Shown here piece by piece: positions 45,726 to 54,571 of a DNA stretch of 64,000 nt. The notes beneath the pieces are model-generated. The model had not been told where the DNA came from and did not search any database. It was given only the letters and a program-made list of their open reading frames with translations. The translations under genes were made by a program, and so were the position numbers. The DNA comes from Pseudomonas nabeulensis (GTDB taxonomy: Bacteria; Pseudomonadota; Gammaproteobacteria; Pseudomonadales; Pseudomonadaceae): contig NZ_QUZT01000007.1 in assembly GCF_004682045.1 (NCBI RefSeq), forward strand, positions 62,001 through 126,000, given 5' to 3'. Position 1 is the first letter of the stretch. Every line of letters starts with the position of its first letter.

Positions 45726-48700
45726 TCATTCTTCCTGGCGATGTGCCCACTGATACAGCGCCGGCAGCACCAGCAAGGTCAGCAACGTCGAGGAAATAAT
45801 CCCGCCGATCACCACCGTCGCCAGTGGCCGTTGCACTTCGGCGCCGGTGCCGGTGGCGAGCGCCATGGGGATAAACCCGAGGGAGGCTACCAGCGCCGTC
45901 ATCAACACCGGGCGCAAGCGGGTCAGTGCGCCTTCGTTGATCGCTGCCACTAACGAACGGCCCTCTTCACGCAGGTTGCGGATAAACGCAATCATCACCA
46001 GCCCGTTGAGCACCGCCACGCCGGACAACGCAATAAAGCCCACCCCCGCCGAGATCGACAGCGGGATATCCCGCAACCACAGCGCCATGATCCCACCGGT
46101 CAACGCGAACGGAATCCCGGTGAATACCAACAGCCCATCCTTGAGGTTGTTGAACATCATGAATAACAACCCGAACACCAACAGCAAGGCCACCGGCACC
46201 ACGATGCGCAAGCGTTCGGAGGCTTCTTTTAACTGTTCGAACTGGCCGCCCCAGGTGGTCCAGTAACCGGCCGGCACCTTCACTTGCGCAATGATCGCCG
46301 CCTCGGCCTCGTCCACGAACGAGCCGATATCACGTCCACGCACGTTGGCGCTGACGATCACCAGGCGCTTGCCGTTTTCACGGCTGATCTGGTTCGGGCC
46401 GAGCACCAGGTCGAGGCTGGCCACTTGCGACAAGGCGATAAAGCCCAACTGGCCAGACGCATTACCGGGCACCGGAATCAACAGGCGCGACAACCCGTCG
46501 ATATCGGTACGCAACGCGTCGGACAAACGCACGACCATATCGAAACGCCGGTCGCCTTCGTACAGCGTACCGGCCTGCCTCCCACCTACGGCAACGGCAA
46601 TGGTGTCCTGCACATCGCCCACATTCAGGCCAAAACGTGCGGCCTTGTCACGGTCGATATTGATGGTCAGCACCGGCAGGCCGGAGGTCTGTTCGACCTT
46701 CACTTCCGAGGCACCGTTGAGTTTTTGCAAGGTCTCGGCGATCTCGGCGGCGGTCTTGTTGAGCACCGCCATATCATCGCCAAACACCTTCACCGCCACA
46801 TCGCTGCGCACCCCGGAAATCAACTCGTTGAAGCGCAGCTGGATCGGTTGCGACAGTTCGTACGCACTGCCCGGCACAAGCGCACTGGCACGCTGGATAT
46901 CGGCGATCAGCGTCTCACGGGATTTGTTGGGATCGGGCCATTGGTCCTTCGGCTTGAGCATCACGTAGCTGTCGGAAATATTCGGCGGCATGGGGTCGGA
47001 GGCAATTTCCGCTGTGCCGGTACGGGCGAACACTCGCTGGATTTCCGGCACTTGGGCCATCAGGTTTTTTTCCAATTGCTGCTGCATCTGCACCGACTGC
47101 GTCAGGCTGGTGCCGGGCACCCGAAGGGCCTGCTGGGCGAAGTCGCCTTCACTGAGGCTGGGGATAAATTCACTGCCCATGCGGCTGGCGACCAACCCCG
47201 AGGCGGCGATGGTCAACACCGCCAAACCAAACACCAGCGGTCGGCGCGCCATCACCCAATCCAGCACCGGTGCGTAGGCCCGACGCGCCGTGCGCATCAC
47301 TGCATTGTCTTCCTCCTTGACCTTGCCGGTGACGAACAGCGCAATCGCTGCCGGCACAAAGGTGACCGACAGGATCATCGCACCGAGCAAGGCGATGACC
47401 ACGGTAAACGCCATCGGGTGGAACATCTTTCCAGCCACCCCAGTGAGGGCAAAGATCGGCAGGTACACCACCATGATGATCAGTTGCCCGAAGATCAGCG
47501 CCCGCCGCGCTTCCTTGGCCGCCGAGAACACTTCGTGCAGGCGCTCGCTGCGGGTCAACAATCGGCCATGACGCTGTTGCGCATGGGCCAGGCGCCGAAT
47601 GGCGTTTTCGACGATCACCACCGCACCGTCGACGATAATGCCGAAGTCCAACGCGCCGAGGCTCATCAGGTTGGCGCTGACCTTGTTGGTGAACATGCCG
47701 GTAAAGGTGAACAGCATCGCCAGCGGAATCACCATCGCCGTGATCAACGCAGCGCGGATATTGCCGAGGAACAGGAACAACACCGCGACCACCAGCAGTG
47801 CGCCTTCGAAGAGGTTTTTCTTCACGGTGGCGATGGCTTTTTCCACCAGGTCGGTGCGGTCATACACCGTGACCGCCACCACACCCTCGGGTAATGAACG
47901 GTTGATTTCTTCAAGTTTTTTCGCCACGGCCTGGGACACGCTGCGGCTGTTTTCGCCAATCAACATGAACACGGTGCCCAGCACCACCTCGCGGCCATTT
48001 TCGGTGGCGGCGCCGGTACGCAGCTCGCGGCCGATCTCGACCTGTGCCACGTTGCGCACGCGAATCGGCGTGCCGTCCGAACTGGTGATGACGATATTGG
48101 CGATGTCGTCGATAGACGCCACCTGGCCCGGCGCGCGGATCAGCAACTGTTCGCCGCTGCGCTCGATATACCCGGCGCCGACGTTGGCGTTGTTGCGCTC
48201 AAGCGCGGTGACCAGATCATTCAAGGTCAGCTTGTAGGCCGCCAGCCGCTTGGGGTCGGGGGCAATCTGGTATTCCTTGGCGAAGCCACCGATGGTGTTG
48301 ATTTCGGCCACGCCGGGCACGTTACGCAGTTGCGGCTTGATGATCCAGTCCTGGATCACCCGCAGATCGGTCGGCGTGTAGGACGTGCCATCGTCCTTGA
48401 GCGCGCCGTCCTCGGCCTCGACGGTCCACAGGAAAATTTCCCCCAGGCCAGTGGAGATCGGCCCCATCGCGGTTTCGATACCGACGGGCAATTGCTCGCG
48501 GGCAACTTGCAGGCGCTCGTTGACCAGTTGACGGGCGAAGAACAGGTCGGTGCCGTCCTTGAAAATCACCGTCACCTGGGACAAACCGGAGCGCGACAAC
48601 GACCGAGTCTGCTGCAATCCCGGCAACCCGGCCATCGCGGTTTCAATGGGAAAGGTAATACGCTGCTCGGTTTCCAGCGGCGAAAACCCCGCCGCCGCCG

Positions 48701-48851
48701 AGTTGATCTGCACCTGCACATTGGTGATGTCAGGCACCGCGTCGATGGGCAACTTCTGATAGCTGGCGATGCCGATGCCGGCCATCAACAGCACCGCCAG
48801 CAGCACGACGATGCGCTGCTCGATGGCGAATTGGATAAGGCGCTCAAACAT
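45726..48851 (-). CDS. czcA: Heavy-metal RND efflux transporter CzcA
   Basis: 1041 residues, the inner-membrane proton antiporter of a tripartite metal pump. The HME-RND signature DFGIIVDGAVVIVEN in the fourth helix carries the acidic residues for metal/proton coupling. The two periplasmic loops and twelve helices are complete, and PGVAEINTIGG and RVPGTSLTQSVQMQQQ are family segments. It should expel Zn, Cd and Co. Last gene of czcCBA (19 bases after czcB), under likely control of the neighbouring two-component system. Confidence 0.95.
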   Translation of the reverse strand: MFERLIQFAIEQRIVVLLAVLLMAGIGIASYQKLPIDAVPDITNVQVQINSAAAGFSPLETEQRITFPIETAMAGLPGLQQTRSLSRSGLSQVTVIFKDGTDLFFARQLVNERLQVAREQLPVGIETAMGPISTGLGEIFLWTVEAEDGALKDDGTSYTPTDLRVIQDWIIKPQLRNVPGVAEINTIGGFAKEYQIAPDPKRLAAYKLTLNDLVTALERNNANVGAGYIERSGEQLLIRAPGQVASIDDIANIVITSSDGTPIRVRNVAQVEIGRELRTGAATENGREVVLGTVFMLIGENSRSVSQAVAKKLEEINRSLPEGVVAVTVYDRTDLVEKAIATVKKNLFEGALLVVAVLFLFLGNIRAALITAMVIPLAMLFTFTGMFTNKVSANLMSLGALDFGIIVDGAVVIVENAIRRLAHAQQRHGRLLTRSERLHEVFSAAKEARRALIFGQLIIMVVYLPIFALTGVAGKMFHPMAFTVVIALLGAMILSVTFVPAAIALFVTGKVKEEDNAVMRTARRAYAPVLDWVMARRPLVFGLAVLTIAASGLVASRMGSEFIPSLSEGDFAQQALRVPGTSLTQSVQMQQQLEKNLMAQVPEIQRVFARTGTAEIASDPMPPNISDSYVMLKPKDQWPDPNKSRETLIADIQRASALVPGSAYELSQPIQLRFNELISGVRSDVAVKVFGDDMAVLNKTAAEIAETLQKLNGASEVKVEQTSGLPVLTINIDRDKAARFGLNVGDVQDTIAVAVGGRQAGTLYEGDRRFDMVVRLSDALRTDIDGLSRLLIPVPGNASGQLGFIALSQVASLDLVLGPNQISRENGKRLVIVSANVRGRDIGSFVDEAEAAIIAQVKVPAGYWTTWGGQFEQLKEASERLRIVVPVALLLVFGLLFMMFNNLKDGLLVFTGIPFALTGGIMALWLRDIPLSISAGVGFIALSGVAVLNGLVMIAFIRNLREEGRSLVAAINEGALTRLRPVLMTALVASLGFIPMALATGTGAEVQRPLATVVIGGIISSTLLTLLVLPALYQWAHRQEE

Positions 48852-48869
48852 GGGGAATCACTCGCAGGA

Positions 48870-49976
48870 TCAATGGGCGTGCTCGGCCGAGCCTTTGCCC
48901 AGTTCGGACTTGAGGATGAAGCTGCCAACCGTGGCCACCTGCGCGCCGGCGTCGAGGCCCTGGCGCACTTCGACGTAGCCGTCTTCGCTCGCGCCCAGTT
49001 CGAGGTGGCGCGTGACAAAACCGTGTTCGGTGCGCTCGAACACCGAGGGCTTGTCCTCGACGGTCTGGATCGCGGCCTGGGGCACGGTGACCTTGGCCTG
49101 GTAGGTGTCCGTGGCCAATTGCACGCTGACAAACAAGCCGGGGCGCCAGGCATCGTCGGGGTTGGGCACCGTCACGCGCACCGTGGCGGTACGCGTTTGC
49201 TCACCCAACAGGTTGCCGATGTAGGCCACGCGGCCATTCACTTCGGTGCCCATTTCGGTGGAACTGACTTTCACCGGTTTGCCGACGCGCACCTTGTTCA
49301 GGTCCTTGGGAAACACACCAAAGGTCACCCACACCTGGGACAGGTCCGAGAGGGTGAACGCGTTGCTGGTTTCGCTGACCACTTCTCCGACACCGAGGTG
49401 TTTTTCCACCACCACACCGGCGAATGGCGCACGCAGTTCGTAGCGATTGCCGCCAATCAACACAGCGCTACCGCTAAGGGCGCTCATCTTCTGACGTGCG
49501 TTGTTCAAGGCGATTTCAGCTTCTTGCAGGGTTTGGCGCGCCAGCAGGTAATCCTGCTCGGCGGAGATCTTGTCCTGCCACAACTGTCGCTCGCGCTGGA
49601 AGGTGGTGCGCGCCAGCTCGACCCGGCGCTCGCTGGCGGCCAACTCGCTGCGCTGGTCGGAAATCTGCTGGCTGGCGATCACGGCCAATAGCTCGCCTTT
49701 CTTCACCGCTTGACCGAGGTTGACCTGCACCGACTCCACCACACCGGCTGCGCGGGGCACGATGTGCGAGGTGCGGTCTTCGTCGAAGCGCACTTCTCCG
49801 GGTAGCGTGAGCAGTGTGCTGAGCGTGCGCGATTGAGCCTGGGCCAGTTGAATACCGGCGGCCTGGATCTGCTGTTCAGTAAGTTCGAGTTCGCCTTCTT
49901 CTTCCTCGGCCTTTGCAAAACCGGACAGCATCAGGCTCAGGGCGACGGCAAGCGCCACGCCGTGTCGTTTGTTCAT
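48870..49976 (-). CDS. czcB: Heavy-metal efflux periplasmic adaptor CzcB
   Basis: 368 residues of the membrane fusion protein family. Signal peptide (core AVALSLMLSGFAKA), then an acidic EEEEGELELTEQQ stretch, biotinyl-lipoyl halves (IVPRAAGVVESVQVNLGQAVKKGELLAVI and APFAGVVVEKHLGVGEVV), a coiled-coil hairpin between them and a C-terminal beta-barrel. It joins CzcA to the outer-membrane channel. The His-rich metal-binding tip of some CzcB proteins is reduced here to a C-terminal Ala-Glu-His-Ala-His. Confidence 0.94.
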   Translation of the reverse strand: MNKRHGVALAVALSLMLSGFAKAEEEEGELELTEQQIQAAGIQLAQAQSRTLSTLLTLPGEVRFDEDRTSHIVPRAAGVVESVQVNLGQAVKKGELLAVIASQQISDQRSELAASERRVELARTTFQRERQLWQDKISAEQDYLLARQTLQEAEIALNNARQKMSALSGSAVLIGGNRYELRAPFAGVVVEKHLGVGEVVSETSNAFTLSDLSQVWVTFGVFPKDLNKVRVGKPVKVSSTEMGTEVNGRVAYIGNLLGEQTRTATVRVTVPNPDDAWRPGLFVSVQLATDTYQAKVTVPQAAIQTVEDKPSVFERTEHGFVTRHLELGASEDGYVEVRQGLDAGAQVATVGSFILKSELGKGSAEHAH

Positions 49977-49994
49977 GGGTCACTCCTGGAGAAA

Positions 49995-51215
49995 TCAAAA
50001 CCGGGCGAGGTCGCCGTAGATCCGTTCGATGCGCACCCAGGCGTCGGTGGCCTGGGCGGTCGCCGCGAGGTATTGGGTGCGCGCAGCGATCAAGGTGCGC
50101 TGGGCGTCGAGCACGTCGAGGAAGTTGAACTTGCCCATCTCGAAGCCACGGGTGGCGCTGTCCACTGCGTTTTGCGCGGCGGGCAGGATTTGCTGGTTGA
50201 ACGCCAGCACTTCGGTATTGGCGGTCTGCCACAGGTCCAGCGCTTGGCGGGTTTCGGTACGCAGGCGCAGTTCGGCGGCATTGCGCAGGTCGCGGGCCTG
50301 GTCGGCGCGACGGCTGGCGGCAAACACGTTGCCCTGGTTGCGGTTGAACAGCGGGATCGGCATCGACACGCCCACCAAGTTCACCCGCTCGCGCACGCTG
50401 GCGTCGTATTGGCTGCCGATGGACACGTCGAGATCGGGAATACGCTGGGCTTTTTCCAGGCCGACGCTGGCTTCGCTTTGCAGGATTTGCAGTTCAGCCA
50501 GGCGCAGCTCGGCGGTTTGCTCAAGGCGCTCCAATAGTTGCGCCGCCGATGGCAGCGCTGGGGTGGACTGCCTGTGCGGGGCGACCGCCTGGAAGTCCGG
50601 CGTAGCGCTGCCGGTGCTGGCGGCCAGGCGGCGATAGGCATCGGTGAGGCCGATCTGTGCACGGTTCAATTCCAGGCGTATTTCCGAGAGCTGCACTTGG
50701 GCTCGAGTGGCTTCCACGGGTGAAGATTTGCCGGCACTTACACGACCATCGGCAACGGCCAGACCGCGCTCGGCCAAGGCCTGGGAGCGTTGTGCCAGAT
50801 CGAGGCGCTCCTGCGCACGCAGCGCTGCGTAATAACTGTCGATCACTTCGGCGCGCAGCCCGTTGCGGCGTTGCTCCAGGGTTAGCGCGGCAGCCTCTTG
50901 GGTGCGTTCGGCCACGTCGATGCGTGCACCGCGTTTACCGCCCAGTTCGAATGTCTGGCTGAGTTTAATCGCGGTGGTGCGGGTATCGCGGCGCGTGTCC
51001 TCGGCATCCCAGGAGGCTACCGGGTTGGGTATCAACCCGGCTTGCTGTCGACCGCCCTGGGCAATGTCGATTTCCCATTGCGCAGCGGCCAGGTCGGGGT
51101 TGTTGGCCAATGCACGTTGCAAGGCGGAATCGAGGGTGAGGAGTTGTGCCTGGGCACCGCTGGCGGCCGCCCACAGCAACGCCGCGCCCAGAAGGTTTCT
51201 AACGGAAATTGGCAT
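49995..51215 (-). CDS. czcC: Heavy-metal efflux outer-membrane channel CzcC
   Basis: 406 residues of the TolC-like family with a signal peptide (LGAALLWAAASGAQAQ) and two OEP repeats of long helices (ALQRALANNPDLAAAQWEID; RVNLVGVSMPIPLFNRNQGN). First gene of the leftward czcCBA operon (18 bases before czcB). The 243 bases between its start and the gluconate permease start hold both promoters. Confidence 0.94.
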   Translation of the reverse strand: MPISVRNLLGAALLWAAASGAQAQLLTLDSALQRALANNPDLAAAQWEIDIAQGGRQQAGLIPNPVASWDAEDTRRDTRTTAIKLSQTFELGGKRGARIDVAERTQEAAALTLEQRRNGLRAEVIDSYYAALRAQERLDLAQRSQALAERGLAVADGRVSAGKSSPVEATRAQVQLSEIRLELNRAQIGLTDAYRRLAASTGSATPDFQAVAPHRQSTPALPSAAQLLERLEQTAELRLAELQILQSEASVGLEKAQRIPDLDVSIGSQYDASVRERVNLVGVSMPIPLFNRNQGNVFAASRRADQARDLRNAAELRLRTETRQALDLWQTANTEVLAFNQQILPAAQNAVDSATRGFEMGKFNFLDVLDAQRTLIAARTQYLAATAQATDAWVRIERIYGDLARF

Positions 51216-51410
51216 AACGAGAGTTCCACGCCCATGAAGTGCAAGCGGGGGGCAATGTAGCGTTCGCGACTTATCAGGGCGGTGGAGCGAAGATTACAAA
51301 TCCGACAGCAATGGCTCTGCGACGGGCATTAGCGCCGATGACCGCTGATCGCACCAAAACAGCCCACGGGCACTTGGCCAGTGCGGGATCAGGTATGCTT
51401 TTCGAGCAGG

Positions 51411-51426
51411 AAACAAAAAGAAACAA
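51411..51426 (+). promoter_or_regulatory. Candidate Hfq/Crc (CA) motif in the gluconate permease leader
   Basis: An A-rich run AAACAAAAAGAAACAA fits two overlapping AANAANAA units, the element bound by Hfq/Crc in Pseudomonas catabolite repression. It ends 20 bases before the ribosome binding site. Confidence 0.5.
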
Positions 51427-51458
51427 TTTCCCTAACCTGTTCGATAAGGAGTCCCCTC

Positions 51459-52829
51459 TTGGAGTTATCGACTGCCGCGTGGATGGTTCACGACACCCGT
51501 CTCATGTTTTGCGTGCTGCTGGCCATCGCCAGCATCATCGTGCTGATCAGCGCGACCAAGTTACCGCCGTTTCTGTCGATTTTGATTGGTACCTTTATCG
51601 CCGGTGTCGGCGCCGGGCTGCCACCGGAAGAAGTCGCCAAGGCCTTCAGCAAGGGTGCCGGAGCGATCCTCGGTGAAGCCGGCATTATCATCGCTCTGGG
51701 CGCGATGCTCGGTGCGTTGATGGCCGAGTCCGGCGCGGCCGACCGCATCGCCACGACGTTGCTCGGGTTGGGCAAGGGCAAGTCATTGCCGTGGGTAATG
51801 GCGCTGGTGGCGATGGTGATCGGCTTGCCGCTGTTCTTCGAGGTCGGCCTGGTGATGATGGTGCCGATCATCTTCGTGATGGCCAAGCGCTCGAACCAAC
51901 CCCTGCTGAAAATCGCGATTCCCGCCTTGGCCGGCATGACCACCCTGCACGCCTTGATGCCACCCCATCCTGGGCCATTGATTGCGGTGGGCGCATTGCA
52001 CGCCGACCTGGGCCTGACCATGTTGCTGGGCTTTTGCCTGGCGGTGCCGGCAGTGATACTGGCCGGCCCGATCTACGGCAACTGGCTGTCCAAGCGCCTG
52101 CACGTGGATGAACCGGCCGACATCGGCGCACTGTTCAGCGCACCGCCCAAGGCACCGCGCCAGCCGAGTTTTGCTGTGTCGTTGCTGATCATTTTGCTGC
52201 CGGTGATTTTGATGCTCGGCAGCACTTTGGCCAAGGTCGCCATGCCGCCGGAAAGTGCGGTGGCACTGACCTTGAAGTTCCTCGGTGAGCCGCTGATCGC
52301 CCTCGGCCTGGCCGTGATCGCTGCCGTGATCTGCCTGGGTTGGGCCGCCGGGATGCCACGTGCCGAGGTCGGCAATACATTGCGCAAAGCCCTCGCCCCC
52401 ATCGCCGTGTTGCTGCTGACCATCGGCGCCGGCGGCGGGCTCAAGCAAACCCTGCTGGATGCAGGCGTGAGCCAGACCATCAGCAAATTCGCCGAAGGCG
52501 CGCACATGCCCTACCTGCTGCTGGCGTGGCTGATCGCCGTCGCCCTGCGCCAGGCCACTGGCTCGGCCACCGTCGCCACCACCACGACCGCCGGGATCCT
52601 CGCGCCGATGATGGCGGGGCTGGCGGCAACACAAAGTTCATTGGTGGCGCTGGCGATTGGCGCGGGGTCGGTGTTCTTTTGCCATGTGAACGACGCCGGC
52701 TTTTGGATGGTGCGTGAGTATTTTGGTTTGCAGTTGAAGCAGACGATCTGGGTGTGGTCGGTGTTGCAGACGATTGTTTCGGTCGTTGGGTTGGTGGGTA
52801 CGTTGTTGCTTTGGCACTTCCTGACCTGA
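51459..52829 (+). CDS. gntT: Gluconate:H+ symporter (GntP family)
   Basis: 456 residues. The start is the TTG at 51459, because AAGGAG at 51446-51451 is spaced 7 bases from it and the following LSTAAWMVHDTRL is the usual N-terminus; the frame is open to 51381. Twelve to fourteen hydrophobic helices, with family segments LMPPHPGPLIAV and RQATGSATVATTTTAGI. It brings gluconate into the cytoplasm. In many pseudomonads the gene stands with gntR-gntK; here it stands alone between czcC and the toxin-antitoxin pair. Confidence 0.92.
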   Translation: MELSTAAWMVHDTRLMFCVLLAIASIIVLISATKLPPFLSILIGTFIAGVGAGLPPEEVAKAFSKGAGAILGEAGIIIALGAMLGALMAESGAADRIATTLLGLGKGKSLPWVMALVAMVIGLPLFFEVGLVMMVPIIFVMAKRSNQPLLKIAIPALAGMTTLHALMPPHPGPLIAVGALHADLGLTMLLGFCLAVPAVILAGPIYGNWLSKRLHVDEPADIGALFSAPPKAPRQPSFAVSLLIILLPVILMLGSTLAKVAMPPESAVALTLKFLGEPLIALGLAVIAAVICLGWAAGMPRAEVGNTLRKALAPIAVLLLTIGAGGGLKQTLLDAGVSQTISKFAEGAHMPYLLLAWLIAVALRQATGSATVATTTTAGILAPMMAGLAATQSSLVALAIGAGSVFFCHVNDAGFWMVREYFGLQLKQTIWVWSVLQTIVSVVGLVGTLLLWHFLT

Positions 52830-52841
52830 GGATGAAGCTTT

Positions 52842-52867
52842 GAGGGGAGGTTCACTTCCCCTCGTTT
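52842..52867 (+). terminator. Intrinsic terminator after the gluconate permease
   Basis: Stem GAGGGGA (52842-52848) with TCCCCTC (52857-52863), 8-base loop, then GTTT. It lies in the 40-base gap between the permease and the convergent DUF4411 gene. Confidence 0.6.
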
Positions 52868-52869
52868 GC

Positions 52870-53367
52870 TCAATGATGCAAAACGAAGCGTGCATCAAGC
52901 TTGCCGAGCAGCTCGAAGGTGTTCATGTAAGGCACACCAAACAGCGAACACACATTGGGGATCGTGAATTTGCGTTTGATGTCGAGGTTATAGACCTCAT
53001 GGGTAACCACTACAGCGCCCGTCGTCATCGCTTTGGCAATCAACCAAGGATCAGCGCCCTCAAGGAACTCCTCAAGCGCTCCGGCCTTCATCACAGGCAC
53101 TTGCTCAGCAATCTTTGCAACGATATCTGCAAATGCCGCCTGAGTCGGCTGATCGTTAGCGTCTTCGAAAAGGTGCGTGTTGCCTTTCACCCACTGGGTC
53201 AGATCATCATTGCCTCGAGCCAACTCATCCCGGACCTGCACGATACTGGCAATCTCCAGCGCTTGATGCTGTTGAAGTATCCATGCCCAATAGCCTGGGC
53301 AAATTGTCATCCCGTAATAACGGTTCTTGGCCTCGATCAGCGTGTTCGAATCCAATAAATGCTTCAT
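52870..53367 (-). CDS. PIN-like DUF4411 protein, predicted ribonuclease toxin
   Basis: 165 residues. The N-terminus LLDSNTLIEAKNRYY carries the first acidic PIN residue (Asp6), and further acidic positions occur in EFLEGADPWLIAKAM and VVVTHEVYNL, the usual PIN order. No signal peptide. DUF4411 genes are commonly the second gene after an Xre-ImmA/IrrE gene, as here (4-base overlap), and the pair is predicted to be a toxin-antitoxin module. RNase activity is inferred from fold. Confidence 0.85.
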   Translation of the reverse strand: MKHLLDSNTLIEAKNRYYGMTICPGYWAWILQQHQALEIASIVQVRDELARGNDDLTQWVKGNTHLFEDANDQPTQAAFADIVAKIAEQVPVMKAGALEEFLEGADPWLIAKAMTTGAVVVTHEVYNLDIKRKFTIPNVCSLFGVPYMNTFELLGKLDARFVLHH

Positions 53368-54500
53368 GCCGATAGCTTCATCCCATAAGCCTTCAACTTC
53401 GCAGGCTGCACACCGAGCAGTTTTCCTGCATCACGCAGCAGAATCCGGCCGCTCTGCGCTTCGGCCAAAACCGCCTTGCTCAAGCGCGTACTGTTTCTAA
53501 CAGCAGCGGTGCGGTAGTAGTCCCCTCCACTGCCCTCTTTATCTCGATAGGCCTGCAAGATCCGGCGATAGTAGGCGCCGTACTGGTCACTGTTGATATA
53601 ACCGAGGTCGCGGGCACGACGAGCTATCACTAATGCACTGACGTGAAAGAGCGCGGTCAAGGGCGCCAGGTTCTCTTCCCAGTACACTTCCGAACTCCAG
53701 TGCGCTCGAAAAACCAGCTCCGGAGCCAGAAACTCTCCCGCCACCGCATTGCAAAACGCTTCTTCCTGACGGGCACCTGGACTGCCGCCATCAGACACGC
53801 CCGTGCTGCCAATCCAGATATGCGCCAGCTCATGCATTAATGTGAAAAGCCGGGCTGCAGGTGCATCTGCACTGTTGATGAACACCACAGGGGCCATGGC
53901 GTTGCTGATGGCAAAGCCTCGAAATTCGCTGACATCGAGCTTGCGGTGGGTGTTTCCCAAGGCAACGCCGCTGCGCATCACGAGAATACCCGCGTCCTCC
54001 GCGCCACTCACCAATGCCCTTACGTAGTCCTCATGCCCCATGCGAGCAAAAGCATCCGTCACGCCGAGGACGCGACGGATATCTGCAACAACGTCTTTTA
54101 TGGGCGAGCGGCTACTGAAACTTCCTACGAACGGGAGCGGAGATCGTTCGTGATCCTGCAAGTATTCCAAGTACCAGTCTTGCTTGCGGAGTACGTCCCT
54201 GACGGTGTCCATCAAGTTCAAGCTGGGTTTGTCAGGGAGCGCACCACCCACAGTACGCAGGTCTGGAAGTGGAAGATGGTCCTGTGGTGGCGTTTTGAGA
54301 AAGAGAAAACCAAAAGGGACATGCACAATGGCAGCCCATTTTTGCGCTTGGTTGAAGGTAGGCAGGCTGTGGCCGCCCTCCCACTCAGCAACCCTTTCCA
54401 ACTTTACCGTCATGCCTTTAGCAACTTGTACCTCAGACAACCCTGCCCGCTGGCGGGACCAGGACAGGATTTGCGGGTTGATAAAGGCGGTCTGAGTCAT
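53364..54500 (-). CDS. XRE helix-turn-helix plus ImmA/IrrE metallopeptidase-like protein, predicted antitoxin
   Basis: 378 residues. An N-terminal helix-turn-helix (about 10-65: LSWSRQRAGLSEVQVAKGM) is followed by an ImmA/IrrE domain with zinc motif HELAH (223-227) and downstream EAFCNAVAGEFLAP carrying the third ligand Glu. The C-terminus (about 300-378) contains a second small helical domain with LLRDAGKLLGVQPAKLKAY. In such pairs this protein binds DNA and neutralises the PIN partner, and may be switched by its own proteolysis. The 71 bases before it, shared with the MFS gene end, hold the promoter. Confidence 0.88.
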   Translation of the reverse strand: MTQTAFINPQILSWSRQRAGLSEVQVAKGMTVKLERVAEWEGGHSLPTFNQAQKWAAIVHVPFGFLFLKTPPQDHLPLPDLRTVGGALPDKPSLNLMDTVRDVLRKQDWYLEYLQDHERSPLPFVGSFSSRSPIKDVVADIRRVLGVTDAFARMGHEDYVRALVSGAEDAGILVMRSGVALGNTHRKLDVSEFRGFAISNAMAPVVFINSADAPAARLFTLMHELAHIWIGSTGVSDGGSPGARQEEAFCNAVAGEFLAPELVFRAHWSSEVYWEENLAPLTALFHVSALVIARRARDLGYINSDQYGAYYRRILQAYRDKEGSGGDYYRTAAVRNSTRLSKAVLAEAQSGRILLRDAGKLLGVQPAKLKAYGMKLSA

Positions 54501-54571
54501 TGAGTAAAAGTCGCTAATCAGAAGTGGACGTGACTATAGGAGTGAGAAACCTACCCGTCAATTGATGGCCC

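Noticed and set aside
46284..47894. 536-codon rightward reading frame opposite czcA
   Set aside because: His/Gln-rich antisense shadow. czcA on the other strand is complete and recognisable along the same bases.
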